A DNA stretch of 64,000 nt, taken from Mangrovihabitans endophyticus. GTDB taxonomy: Bacteria > Actinomycetota > Actinomycetes > Mycobacteriales > Micromonosporaceae. The stretch spans positions 793,720 to 857,719 of the forward strand of contig NZ_BMMX01000001.1 of NCBI RefSeq assembly GCF_014646155.1, given 5' to 3'. The translations under genes were made by a program, and so were the position numbers. Positions 33,485-42,081 of this stretch are shown in pieces. The notes under the pieces are model-generated. The model searched no databases, was not told the DNA's origin, and saw only the letters and a program-made list of their open reading frames with translations. The first letter of the stretch is position 1, and each line of letters starts with the position of its first letter.

Positions 33485-35452
33485 TCATGCGGCGGGCAGG
33501 CACAGCGCCGGGTCGGCGAGTGCCTGTTCGCAGGCGAGCAGCAGAACCCCGGCGCTCCACGCATGGGACAGCGTCAGCAGCATCCCCTTCGGCTGGAAGC
33601 AGGCCGTCTGGTAGTATCGTTCGCTGACCATTCCCCGGTACGCGTTGAAGTCCCCGTCGAAACGGGCCACGAACTGCCGGAAGCAGGCCAGCGCCTCACG
33701 GGCACGCGCGGCGTAGTACGGATCCCCGCAGGCCGATGAGAGCTGTCCGAACTCGGCGGTGCAGATCAACCCGTAGGCGTGCAGATGCTGGTTGGCGGGG
33801 GAGGCGTTGTCCGCGCCGCGGGTGGCGAACCGGTAGGTCTCCAGCACCGTGCCCGGCGGGAACGCGGTGTTGTACGCGTACCGGAAGGTCAGCGTCCAGT
33901 CCGCCGCGCGACGCGCCAGGTCGCACCAGCGTGTCTCGCCGGTGCGCCGGTACAGAGCCAGGTACGCCATCACGGCCACGTACCCGTCCTCGGAGCTGGG
34001 TGCCAGGTCGACGTCCTCGGGCGCCCCGTGCAGCAACTCGTCCCGCACGGCGCCGGCGTAGTGGTCACCGGCCCGCACCGCAGCGGCCAGGTACGCGCCG
34101 TCGGCGCCGTCCGGTCCGTCCAGACGCCCGGCCTCGGCGAGCGCTCCCACCCAGGCCAGCCCGGCGCAGCCGGACCAGGAGAGCACCTCCCCGGTGAGCG
34201 CGTGATGGCTCGCCCCGAGCGCGCCGTCGGAGCGCTGCCGCGCGACCACCGCATCCAGATTCGAGCGGACCGCCGCCGCCCAGGACGGGTGCGCTTCGCG
34301 CAGATCGGCACCGAGTTCCAGGGCACGGAGCAGGAACTGGGTCGCCTCGGCCAGGGTTCGTGAGTGCAGCGTGTGCGGCACCGGAGACCAACTGCCCGAC
34401 CATCCCCGGCCGCGATACCAGGTGCCCCAGAAAGTGCCGCACGGCGCCAGCTCGGCGCAGACGAAGTCGATGACCCGGCGGGCCGCGGCGGACTGATCCG
34501 CCGCGCCCACCCGGCGGGCATGAGTCAGCAGGGCGTACGCCCAGGGGATGCCGCTGATCCAGCCGACGTGCATCGCCTGGCGGTCCACCGGGAGCCCGTC
34601 CTGGCCGCTGATGCCCCGATCGAAGGCCACCGTCTCCAGCAGCACGCCCGGCTCGGCGTAGTGCCATCGGTGCAGCCCGGCGGCGGCGAGCTCGGCGGCG
34701 TGCGGGATGTCCACCCAGGGGCGCAGTTCCGCGGTGCGGGCGAGCCGTTCGTGCTCGGCGCGCAGCACGGCGGCGTACCCGTGCCGGTCCGCGTCCAGCC
34801 GCTGTACGGCGAACTCCAGGGTGACCTGACGGCCCGGCTGCCAGGTGTACCGGGCGGACTCCGCCGGCTGGGCCGTTTCCGAGCCGTCGTAGCTGACCGG
34901 AGCTTCGCGAAACGGGAAGGTTAGCTGCACGTGGCTGCGTCCGGTGGGCGGATCGTGGCCGAACCCGAGACCGGTCATGCCCAGTTCGGTGGTTTCGTCG
35001 GCGAGCAGCGCCACGCCGCCGGGGCCGGACCAGCCGAGGACGGCCGGGGTGGCGGCGCGGTCGGCGCGGAACTCCCAGTGGTCGCTGACCATGGCGCCGT
35101 GATCGGCGCCGGCCATCGCAAAGCGCGGAAAGACCCGTTGGCAGTCGGCGGGCCGGTTCTCGCCGTAGAAGACGCCCGGCACCATCCACCACGGCGGGCT
35201 GTGCGGCTCACCCGGCAGCGCCGCGGTGAACCGGACCGCCGCATCGCGGGGCCGGTCTCCCCGGTAGGTGACGGTCAGCCGGACGGTGTGCCGCCCCGCG
35301 CCGGAGGGCGGCATCCAGGACACGCCGGCCGCGAAGCCGGCGGCCTCCGGGGTGAGCTCGCGGCCGTCGCCGAGGACCACCGTGACGACCGCGGTCCGGT
35401 CCGGGCCGGCGGGAACCTCGGGGAGGGGCGCGGACGGTCGCTGGTCACTCAC
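33485..35452 (-). CDS. Unassigned protein with probable (alpha/alpha)6-toroid domain
   Basis: 655 residues from the GTG at 35452. An N-terminal beta-rich part (~1-230; FFYGENRP-like VFYGENRPADCQRVFPRF and VLGWSGPGGVALLADET) precedes a helical part with repeated hairpins (AATQFLLRALELGADLREAHPSW, GYVAVMAYLALYRRTGETRWCDLARRAADW, GDPYYAARAREALACFRQFVARF), as in six-hairpin glycosidases. Candidate acidic residues abound, but I recognise no family signature. GTG 35452 has GGAGAG ten bases upstream; the ATG at 35470 has no such site and would begin only 2 bp from an operator. It converges with the mannosidase gene and diverges from the binding-protein gene, under LacI-type operators. Confidence 0.7.
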   Translation of the reverse strand: MSDQRPSAPLPEVPAGPDRTAVVTVVLGDGRELTPEAAGFAAGVSWMPPSGAGRHTVRLTVTYRGDRPRDAAVRFTAALPGEPHSPPWWMVPGVFYGENRPADCQRVFPRFAMAGADHGAMVSDHWEFRADRAATPAVLGWSGPGGVALLADETTELGMTGLGFGHDPPTGRSHVQLTFPFREAPVSYDGSETAQPAESARYTWQPGRQVTLEFAVQRLDADRHGYAAVLRAEHERLARTAELRPWVDIPHAAELAAAGLHRWHYAEPGVLLETVAFDRGISGQDGLPVDRQAMHVGWISGIPWAYALLTHARRVGAADQSAAARRVIDFVCAELAPCGTFWGTWYRGRGWSGSWSPVPHTLHSRTLAEATQFLLRALELGADLREAHPSWAAAVRSNLDAVVARQRSDGALGASHHALTGEVLSWSGCAGLAWVGALAEAGRLDGPDGADGAYLAAAVRAGDHYAGAVRDELLHGAPEDVDLAPSSEDGYVAVMAYLALYRRTGETRWCDLARRAADWTLTFRYAYNTAFPPGTVLETYRFATRGADNASPANQHLHAYGLICTAEFGQLSSACGDPYYAARAREALACFRQFVARFDGDFNAYRGMVSERYYQTACFQPKGMLLTLSHAWSAGVLLLACEQALADPALCLPAA

Positions 35453-35472
35453 TGAAGGATCGCTCTCCATGG

Positions 35473-35486
35473 TGGTATCGATACCA
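35473..35486. promoter_or_regulatory. LacI-type operator, perfect palindrome
   Basis: TGGTATCGATACCA is a perfect 14-bp palindrome with central CG and defines the consensus of the locus. It lies 20 bp upstream of the GTG start of the leftward toroid-like gene, just beyond its ribosome-binding site. Confidence 0.88.
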
Positions 35487-35618
35487 GAAGGTGGCCCTGG
35501 ATGCTCGGAAACACCGGCGTGGATCGGGTGTGGCTCGCCCTTCGCCCCCGCATACAGCTACTGAGAGCAATTGAATAATTACCTTGAGCGTGCGATTGGG
35601 TGTGTCGAGCAAAATATG

Positions 35619-35632
35619 TGGTAACGATACCA
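35619..35632. promoter_or_regulatory. LacI-type operator, middle copy
   Basis: TGGTAACGATACCA differs from the perfect palindrome at one base. It is 132 bp from the right end of the first copy and 121 bp from the left end of the third, distances that would allow DNA looping between repressor dimers. Confidence 0.75.
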
Positions 35633-35753
35633 GGTTGATTTGGCTCAACTATCGCGCGCCATGTTCCCCGCGGTCTACGCTGTGAACTGCGTCGAAACGC
35701 GATGGAAACCACGAACCCTTGTGCCTCACTCAGCCTTAATATACCGTCCGGCA

Positions 35754-35767
35754 TGGTACGGATTCCA
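35754..35767. promoter_or_regulatory. LacI-type operator before the sugar-binding-protein gene
   Basis: TGGTACGGATTCCA keeps the TGG/CCA ends and matches the consensus at 12 of 14 positions when A or T is accepted at position 11. It begins 12 bp after a TAATAT -10 candidate and 79 bp before the start codon. Confidence 0.65.
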
Positions 35768-35832
35768 TGTCATCCCTGGTCGTGGTCAGGGCCGGCGCAC
35801 CGCCCCCCGTACGCCCTCGAAGGGACCCCAAG

Positions 35833-37206
35833 ATGAAGAAGAAGCGCGCGGCGCTGGTGGCCGCGAGCGTCGTTGTCGCGCTGGCCACCACCGCCTGTGA
35901 GACCCCCTCCGGGAGCGACACGGAGACCGGAGCCGACACCTCCGCGTTCAACGCCGCGGCGTCCGGCACGCTGAACGCCTGGGCGTTCGACAACGCCGAC
36001 GACGTCGGCCAGGCCCGGCTGGACTACGCGGCCGGAAAGCTCTCCGGCGTCGACATCAAACTGGACGCCACCGGCTTCGACGCGCAGAAGTTCACCACGC
36101 GGCTGGCCAGCGGCGACGTCCCCGACATCGTGCAGATGGACCGGGCCTTCGTCGGCACCTACGCCGCCCAGGGCCTGCTGATGCCGCTGGACAAGTGCTT
36201 CTCGGCCAACGACGTCGACCCGCAGACGCGGTGGTACTCCTCGGTCGTCGACGACGTGACGTACAAGAACCAGATCTGGGCGGTGCCGCAGTTCTACCAG
36301 CCGCCGGCGATCATCCTGAACCAGAAGGTGATGAAGGCCGCTGGGGTCACCGAGGCGGACATCGACACCTCCAACCCGGACAAGCTGATCGCCGCGATCG
36401 GCAAGATGTACCAGGCGAATGGTGGTGTGCCGGTCACTCTCGGCTTCGACCCGCAGGCCACCGGGCAGATCTACATGTGGACCCTGGGCCTGGGCGGCAA
36501 GCTCACCGACGCGGACGGCAAGCCCACCCTCGACGATCCGTCCAACGTCTACGGTCTGGAGCTGTTGAAGCGGATCACCGACGCCCAGGGAGGGTACGCC
36601 AAATACAAGAGCTTCACCGACTCCTTCGACTTCTTCGGCGAGCAGAACCAGTTCGTCAAGGACCAGGTTGGTGCGCAACTGGACGCCCAGTGGTACCCGA
36701 ACGTCCTCTCGCCCTACGCGGGCAAGCTGCAACTCGGTGCGGTGCCCTTCAAGGACCGGGACGGCAAGCCGGTCACCGTCGCCGGCGGTACGTCCTTCGC
36801 GATCCCGGTGAAGGCCAAGAACCCCGCCGCCGCCTGCAAGTGGGCACTCGCGCTGACCGAGCAGGGCGCCTGGGACGCGGCCGGTGAGGCGCGCGCCAAG
36901 ACCCTCGCGAAGGACGACTCGATCAACACCGGCCTGTTCACCGGTTCGCCGAAGGCCGACCAGGAGCTTCGCGAGAAGTACGTCAAGCCGAGCGGCAACG
37001 CCGGCTTCGACGAGGTGATCAACACCTACTACGAGGTCGCGGCGAGCGGGCGCAGCGTCGGCGCCTCGCCTGCCGGGCAGCAGCTCAAGCAGGAGCTGAC
37101 CAATGCCATCACGGCAACCCTGCTCGGCCAGAAGTCGGCGCAGGACGCCCTCGCCGACGCGCAGAATGCTTCGCTCTCGGCGTACCAGACCGTCACCGGC
37201 GGCTGA
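35833..37206 (+). CDS. ABC transporter sugar-binding lipoprotein
   Basis: 457 residues. MKKKRAALVAASVVVALATTAC is a lipoprotein signal with lipobox TTAC (Cys22). The mature part is a family 1 extracellular solute-binding protein: LASGDVPDIVQMDRAFVGTYAAQGLLMPL, DVTYKNQIWAVPQFYQPPAIILNQKVMKAAG and WALALTEQGAWDAAG. It captures a sugar or oligosaccharide outside the membrane and passes it to the two permeases encoded next. The ATG at 35833 begins the signal peptide. Expression is probably controlled by LacI through 35754-35767, and the hairpin after the gene should give more binding protein than permease. Confidence 0.93.
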   Translation: MKKKRAALVAASVVVALATTACETPSGSDTETGADTSAFNAAASGTLNAWAFDNADDVGQARLDYAAGKLSGVDIKLDATGFDAQKFTTRLASGDVPDIVQMDRAFVGTYAAQGLLMPLDKCFSANDVDPQTRWYSSVVDDVTYKNQIWAVPQFYQPPAIILNQKVMKAAGVTEADIDTSNPDKLIAAIGKMYQANGGVPVTLGFDPQATGQIYMWTLGLGGKLTDADGKPTLDDPSNVYGLELLKRITDAQGGYAKYKSFTDSFDFFGEQNQFVKDQVGAQLDAQWYPNVLSPYAGKLQLGAVPFKDRDGKPVTVAGGTSFAIPVKAKNPAAACKWALALTEQGAWDAAGEARAKTLAKDDSINTGLFTGSPKADQELREKYVKPSGNAGFDEVINTYYEVAASGRSVGASPAGQQLKQELTNAITATLLGQKSAQDALADAQNASLSAYQTVTGG

Positions 37207-37216
37207 CGTCCGCATC

Positions 37217-37246
37217 GGCCGGGCGGGTCGCACCGCTCGCCCGGCC
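37217..37246 (+). terminator. Intercistronic stem-loop after the binding-protein gene
   Basis: GGCCGGGCG (37217-37225) pairs perfectly with CGCCCGGCC (37238-37246) across a 12-base loop, 11 bp after the stop codon. No U-tract follows, so it is more likely an attenuator or 3' mRNA-stabilising structure within the transporter operon than a full terminator. Confidence 0.6.
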
Positions 37247-37331
37247 GCGGAGTCCGGCCGCAGCACTGCCCCGGAATCCGCTCACCCCTGGAGGTCCCGG
37301 AGAACAGCACCGTCGAGGAGGGAGACGTCCG

Positions 37332-38300
37332 ATGGCGCTCACCACGGTCAGATCGTCGGCCGGCGGCAAACGCCGCGAGGAGTCGGCAGGTCCGCTCACC
37401 CCGAAGCGGTACGACCGGCGGGAGGCGATCGCCGGCTACCTCTTCATCAGCCCGTGGATCATCGGATTCCTGATCTTCACCCTCGGCACGATGATCTACA
37501 GCCTGGCGATCTCGTTCAGCCACCTCAACCTGGCGACGAATCTGATGCGCCCGGCCGGGACGAGCAACTATCAGCGGCTGCTGGAGGATCCGAAGATCGC
37601 CGCGTCGCTGGGGAACACCCTGTTCTACGCGGTGCTCGCGGTGCCGCTGGAGATCTGCTTCGCGCTGTTCCTCGCCTCGTTGCTCAACCGGGTACGTCGC
37701 GGTGCCGGGTTCTTCCGCACGGTCTACTACCTGCCGAAGATGACCCCGGCGGTGGCGACCGCCGCGATCTTCCTGCTGCTGCTCAACGGCAACACCGGCG
37801 CCATCAATCAGTTCCTCCGCTTCTTCGGGATCGCGGGCCCGCAATGGCTCGTGGATCCGGCCTGGGTCAAACCGTCGATCGTGATGATGACCCTCTGGGG
37901 GGTCAGCGGCACGATGGTCATCTTCCTGGCCGCGCTCAAGAACGTCCCGCGCGAGCTGTACGAGGTCGCCTCGCTGGACGGTGCCGGCCCGGTCCGGCAG
38001 TTCTTCTCGATCACCGTTCCGATGATCTCCGGCGCCATCTTCTTCAACGTGATCATCCTGACCATCGCCGCGTTCCAGGTCTTCGACCAGGCCTATCTGC
38101 TCTTCTGGCGAGACACCAGCAACGCCTCGCCGGAAGCGTCGCTGTTCTACGCCGTCTACCTGTTCCAGCAGGCATTCCAGCAGTTCAACTTCGGCTTCGC
38201 GGCGGCGATGGCCTGGCTGCTGTTCGTGATCCTGATGATCCTGACCGCCATCCAGGTCAAGGTCGGCAACCGTTTCGTCTACTACGAGGGAGACCGGTGA
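37332..38300 (+). CDS. ABC sugar transporter permease, MalF type
   Basis: 322 residues with six predicted membrane segments, starting with IAGYLFISPWIIGFLIFTLGTMIYSLAISF. The ATPase-docking EAA loop is YEVASLDGAGPVRQFFSITVPMISGAIFF. Typical of the first permease of carbohydrate importers. GAGGGAGACGTCCG before ATG 37332 is a good ribosome-binding region. It overlaps the next permease gene by one base (TGATG). It forms the membrane channel with that subunit. Confidence 0.93.
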   Translation: MALTTVRSSAGGKRREESAGPLTPKRYDRREAIAGYLFISPWIIGFLIFTLGTMIYSLAISFSHLNLATNLMRPAGTSNYQRLLEDPKIAASLGNTLFYAVLAVPLEICFALFLASLLNRVRRGAGFFRTVYYLPKMTPAVATAAIFLLLLNGNTGAINQFLRFFGIAGPQWLVDPAWVKPSIVMMTLWGVSGTMVIFLAALKNVPRELYEVASLDGAGPVRQFFSITVPMISGAIFFNVIILTIAAFQVFDQAYLLFWRDTSNASPEASLFYAVYLFQQAFQQFNFGFAAAMAWLLFVILMILTAIQVKVGNRFVYYEGDR

Positions 38301-39217
38301 TGGCGACGATCGGCGCGAGCACCAAGCCCGGCACGCTGCAGCCGGCCGACGCCGGTCGCCCGAGCCGCCGTCGCCGGCGGTGGGGCATCGGCCAGATCCT
38401 GCTCACCGCGCTGCTGATCGGCTTCACCGCGCTGTTTCTCTATCCGCTGGTGTGGCTTGTCTCGGCCAGTCTCAAGCCGGGCAGCCAGGTCTTCGACAAC
38501 TCGCTCATCCCGAAGACATGGCAGTGGTCGAACTACGCCGATGTCTGGGATCAGCTACCGCTGCTGCACTGGATTTTCAACAGCGTGGTGATCGCGATCC
38601 TCGCCGCCGGCCTGGTCGCCGTTTCCAGCTCGGTGGTCGCCTTCGGCTTCGCCTATTTCCGGTTTCCCGCCCGCAATCTGTTGTTCGGACTGGTGCTGGG
38701 AACCATGATGCTGCCCGGTTCGGTCACCATGATCCCGACATACTTGATCTGGAAGCAGACCGGCCTGCTCGGAAGCTGGGTGCCCATGTTCGGCGCGAAT
38801 CTGTTCGGTTCGGCCTTCTACATCTTCCTCCAGCGCCAGTTCTATCTGGGCCTGCCCCGGGAGCTCTTCGAAGCGGCCCGGATCGACGGCGCCAGCTACT
38901 GGGGGATGTTCTGGCGGATCGCCATGCCACTGTCGATTCCGTCATTCGTGATCGTCTTCCTCTTCGAGTTCCAGGCGTCGTGGAACAACTTCCAGGGCGC
39001 CTTGATCTACCTCAACGGCGGTTCGCTGAACAACTTCACCGCCCCGCTGGGGATCGCGTACGCCATGACGAAGTACAGCCCGACCAACGGCGGCCAAGGC
39101 GATTACCAGTACGTGATGGTCGCGTCGTTGCTGGTGACGATACCGATGCTGCTGCTGTTCAGCCTCGGCCAGCGGTACTTCATCGAGGGGGTCGCCACCC
39201 AGGGGCGCAAGGGCTGA
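38300..39217 (+). CDS. ABC sugar transporter permease, MalG type
   Basis: 305 residues with six membrane segments (for example LLTALLIGFTALFLYPLVWLVSASL). The EAA motif is FEAARIDGASYWGMFWRIAMPLSIPSFVIVFLFEF. An Arg-rich N-terminus (RRRRRWG) should stay in the cytoplasm. It partners the MalF-type permease. No ATP-binding subunit gene follows, so the importer probably uses a shared MsiK-like ATPase encoded elsewhere, as is common for actinobacterial sugar importers. It is the last gene of the glycan locus. Confidence 0.93.
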   Translation: MATIGASTKPGTLQPADAGRPSRRRRRWGIGQILLTALLIGFTALFLYPLVWLVSASLKPGSQVFDNSLIPKTWQWSNYADVWDQLPLLHWIFNSVVIAILAAGLVAVSSSVVAFGFAYFRFPARNLLFGLVLGTMMLPGSVTMIPTYLIWKQTGLLGSWVPMFGANLFGSAFYIFLQRQFYLGLPRELFEAARIDGASYWGMFWRIAMPLSIPSFVIVFLFEFQASWNNFQGALIYLNGGSLNNFTAPLGIAYAMTKYSPTNGGQGDYQYVMVASLLVTIPMLLLFSLGQRYFIEGVATQGRKG

Positions 39218-39248
39218 GCGGTCGTCCGCCGCGGTAGGCACATCGTCC

Positions 39249-39262
39249 GGGCCGTTGTGCCC
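39249..39262. promoter_or_regulatory. DosR-box-like dyad before the hydrogenase operon
   Basis: GGGCCGTTGTGCCC lies 64 bp before the hydrogenase start codon and resembles the boxes at 50617-50681 (11 of 14 positions). The resemblance to mycobacterial DosR sites is partial; regulation by a DosR-type protein is inferred from this and from gene content. Confidence 0.35.
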
Positions 39263-39326
39263 TTCTGCCCGTACCGCCCCGTACGGCATGGTGATGACGA
39301 TGGTCGATGCCGTGGGGGACAAGGGG

Positions 39327-40490
39327 ATGACGATGCCCGACGCCGGACTCACGCCGTTCACGGACGGCCCCGCGCGACTGATCGACATGGACGGTCTGCG
39401 CCGTCTCGTGGATGTGCTGCGCGACCGAGGTTACACGATCATCGCCCCCACCGTCCGCGACGGCGCCGTCATGCTGGCCGAGATCGACGCCGCGGACGCA
39501 CTGCCGCACGGCGTGCGCGCCGAGACCGAGGCGGGCACCTACCGGCTGCGGCACGGCCACGACGACGCGGTGTTCGCCCACTGCGCCGGCCCTCAGTCGG
39601 TCAAGGACTTCCTGCATCCGTCCCGGGCCCGGCTGTGGTCGGCCGACCGCACCGGCGACGGCGCGGTGACCACCACCGGACCGGACCGGCCGGCGAAACG
39701 CCTCGCGTTCCTCGGCGTGCATCCTTGCGACGTGGCAGCGCTCGCGGTCCTGGACCGGGTGCTCGCCGGGCCGGAACACCCGGACCCGGTCTACACCGCA
39801 CGCCGCGACGGCACCTTCCTGATCACCGCCGAATGCACCGAGCCGTCGGCCACCTGCTTCTGCACGTCAATGGGGACCGGGCCGGCCGCCACCCGAGGCT
39901 TCGACCTGGCGCTCACCGAAGTTCTCGACGGCGGCCACCGGTTCCTCGCGCGCGGCGGCTCGCCCGCGGGAGCCGAGGTGCTCGCCGAGTTGCCGTCCCG
40001 CCCGGCGCGCCCCGCGGACGCGTCCGCCGCTGCCACCGCGGTGGCCGCGGCGGACGCCGCCATCACCCGGCGCATGCCCGCCGAGTCGTTGCCCGACCTC
40101 ATCCGGGCCGGCCGGGAGTCGCCGCACTGGGACGACGTGGCATCCCGGTGCCTGGCATGCGGCAACTGCACCCTGGTCTGCCCGACGTGCTTCTGCACCA
40201 CCACCGAGGACGTCACCGACCTCACCGGGGAACACGCCGAGCGGTGGCGGGTCTGGGACTCCTGCTTCAGCCTGGACTTCTCCTACATGCACGGCGGACC
40301 GGTACGCGTCAGCACGCAGTCGAGGTACCGGCAGTGGATCAGCCACAAGCTCGGCACCTGGCACGAGCAGTTCGGCACCTCCGGATGCGTCGGCTGCGGC
40401 CGGTGCATCGCGTGGTGCCCGGCCGGCATCGACATCACCCGCGAGGCCGCCGAGCTGGCCGCGCCGCGCGCCGGAAACGAGCCGGCATGA
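39327..40490 (+). CDS. hyhB: NiFe hydrogenase (group 3b-like) beta subunit, 4Fe-4S protein
   Basis: 387 residues. FLGVHPCDVAALAVLD and ECTEPSATCFCTSMGTG are the N-terminal signatures of the HyhB/sulfhydrogenase beta family. Two 4Fe-4S clusters are held by CLACGNCTLVCPTC and CVGCGRCIAWCPAG. The subunit passes electrons between the FAD subunit and the hydrogenase module. Several in-frame ATGs are possible (39288, 39294, 39300, 39327, 39333); 39327 is chosen for the GGGGGA upstream. It heads the four-gene order beta-gamma-delta-alpha of group 3b hydrogenases. Its stop overlaps the next start (ATGA). Confidence 0.9.
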   Translation: MTMPDAGLTPFTDGPARLIDMDGLRRLVDVLRDRGYTIIAPTVRDGAVMLAEIDAADALPHGVRAETEAGTYRLRHGHDDAVFAHCAGPQSVKDFLHPSRARLWSADRTGDGAVTTTGPDRPAKRLAFLGVHPCDVAALAVLDRVLAGPEHPDPVYTARRDGTFLITAECTEPSATCFCTSMGTGPAATRGFDLALTEVLDGGHRFLARGGSPAGAEVLAELPSRPARPADASAAATAVAAADAAITRRMPAESLPDLIRAGRESPHWDDVASRCLACGNCTLVCPTCFCTTTEDVTDLTGEHAERWRVWDSCFSLDFSYMHGGPVRVSTQSRYRQWISHKLGTWHEQFGTSGCVGCGRCIAWCPAGIDITREAAELAAPRAGNEPA

Positions 40491-41329
40491 CGGCCGCGGC
40501 GACCGCCCCGCCCCAGTTCGGCAACGCCGCGGTGCCGGTGCCCTATCGGATCGTCTCCCGCGTCGCGGAGACCGCCGACACGGTCACCGTCGAGCTCGCC
40601 CCGGTGGCGCAGGCACTGCCGGTCTTCGAGCCGGGGCGGTTCGCGATGATCACCGCGTACGGCATCGGGGACGTGCCGATCTCGCTGAGCGGGTGGCACG
40701 GCAACCGGCCGGTGCACACCATCCGCGCCGTGGGCGCGGTCACCCGCGCGCTGTGCCAGGCCGCGCCCGGCGCGGTGATCGGCATGCGCGGGCCGTTCGG
40801 CACCACCTGGGACGTGTCGTCGGCGGCCGGTCACGATGTGATCGTGGTGGCCGGCGGCATCGGCTTGGCCCCGCTGCGCCCGGTCATCCGGCGTGTGCTG
40901 GCCGAGCCCACCGCGTTCGGTCGGGTGAGCGTGCTGGTCGGCGCGCGCGAGCCGGCCGAGATGCTGTACCGCGACGAGCTGCGCCGATGGGCCGCGCGCG
41001 CCCAGGTGGAGGTGATCGTGGACCGGGCCGCCGACGGCTGGACCGGACCGGTCGGGCTGGTCACCGCGCTCGTTGCGGGCGCCGACGTCGATCCGGCCGC
41101 GGCGGTGGCGTTCGTCTGCGGCCCCGAGGTGATGATGCGGTCCGCCGCACGCGCCCTCATCGACCGGGGCGTGCCGGCCGCCGCGGTGCGGGTCTCCCTG
41201 GAACGCGACATGCGATGCGGGGTGGGCTGGTGCGGCCACTGCCAGCTCGGCCCGCTTCTGATCTGCCGTGACGGACCGGTCGTCAACCATCCGGTGGCCG
41301 CACCACTGTGGGATGTCCGGGAGCTGTGA
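40487..41329 (+). CDS. hyhG: NiFe hydrogenase (group 3b-like) gamma subunit, FAD/NAD(P)-binding
   Basis: 280 residues of the ferredoxin-reductase fold. [24 protein letters not shown] binds flavin, [21 protein letters not shown] is the nucleotide-binding GGIGLAP motif, and [20 protein letters not shown] the NAD(P) end. The C-terminal [17 protein letters not shown] holds the 2Fe-2S cluster. It exchanges electrons with NAD(P)H. Starts by ATGA overlap with hyhB and ends one base into hyhS (TGATG). Confidence 0.92.
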   Translation: MTAAATAPPQFGNAAVPVPYRIVSRVAETADTVTVELAPVAQALPVFEPGRFAMITAYGIGDVPISLSGWHGNRPVHTIRAVGAVTRALCQAAPGAVIGMRGPFGTTWDVSSAAGHDVIVVAGGIGLAPLRPVIRRVLAEPTAFGRVSVLVGAREPAEMLYRDELRRWAARAQVEVIVDRAADGWTGPVGLVTALVAGADVDPAAAVAFVCGPEVMMRSAARALIDRGVPAAAVRVSLERDMRCGVGWCGHCQLGPLLICRDGPVVNHPVAAPLWDVREL

Positions 41330-42081
41330 TGGCCAGTCTCGCCGTCTGGAAATTCGCCTCCTGCGACGGCTGCCAGCTAAGCCTGCTCGACTGCGAGGAC
41401 GAGCTGCTCACGGTCGCCGACCAGGTCACCATCGCGCACTTCCTGGAGGCTTCCGGCGATGTGCTGCCCGGACCCTACGACCTCTCGCTGGTGGAGGGCT
41501 CGGTCACCACGTCCGCCGACATCGCGCGGATCCACCGGATCCGGGACATCTCCCGGGTGCTGGTGACCATCGGTGCGTGCGCGACCGCCGGCGGCATTCA
41601 GGCGTTGCGCAACAACGCCGACGTCGCGGAGTACGCCTCCGTGGTCTACGCGCGACCCGAGTACCTCGACACGCTCGCCACCTCGACGCCCATCGCCGCC
41701 CACGTGGATGTCGACTACGAGCTGCACGGTTGCCCGATCGACAAGGGGCAGTTGCTGGACACGATCGCCGCGGTGCTGGTGGGCCGCAAACCGGCGCTGC
41801 CGGCGCACAGCGTGTGCTTCGACTGCAAACGACGGCACAACGTCTGCGTGGTCGTCGCGCACGGCGAACCCTGCCTCGGCCCGGTCACCCGGGCCGGCTG
41901 CAGGGCGATCTGCCCGGCCGTGGGGCGCGGCTGTTTCGGCTGTTTCGGGCCGTCGGAGACCCCCAACGGCCCCGCACAGGCGTCGCTGCTGCAGATCACC
42001 GGCATGTCCGAGCAGGACATCGCCCGGTTCTATCGGTCCTTCAACGTCGAGGCCTTCGCCGGCCTGGCAGGAGACGAGTGA
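41329..42081 (+). CDS. hyhS: NiFe hydrogenase (group 3b-like) small subunit
   Basis: 250 residues without a Tat signal, so it is cytoplasmic. The proximal cluster ligands are in [24 protein letters not shown] and [10 protein letters not shown]. The C-terminal [12 protein letters not shown] and [20 protein letters not shown] hold the medial and distal clusters. It relays electrons from the NiFe site in the large subunit towards HyhB. Immediately followed by the large-subunit gene. Confidence 0.93.
   Translation: MASLAVWKFASCDGCQLSLLDCEDELLTVADQVTIAHFLEASGDVLPGPYDLSLVEGSVTTSADIARIHRIRDISRVLVTIGACATAGGIQALRNNADVAEYASVVYARPEYLDTLATSTPIAAHVDVDYELHGCPIDKGQLLDTIAAVLVGRKPALPAHSVCFDCKRRHNVCVVVAHGEPCLGPVTRAGCRAICPAVGRGCFGCFGPSETPNGPAQASLLQITGMSEQDIARFYRSFNVEAFAGLAGDE

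Larger units (their letters stand above)
35453..35832. other. Divergent control region with three LacI-type operators
   Basis: These 380 bp without a gene separate the unassigned toroid-like gene (leftward) from the sugar-binding-protein gene (rightward). The region is noticeably AT-richer than its surroundings around 35560-35620 and 35725-35745. It holds three copies of the locus palindrome. TAATAT at 35737-35742 is a plausible -10 box for the transporter operon, 12 bp before the last operator, although no good -35 is visible. Confidence 0.7.
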
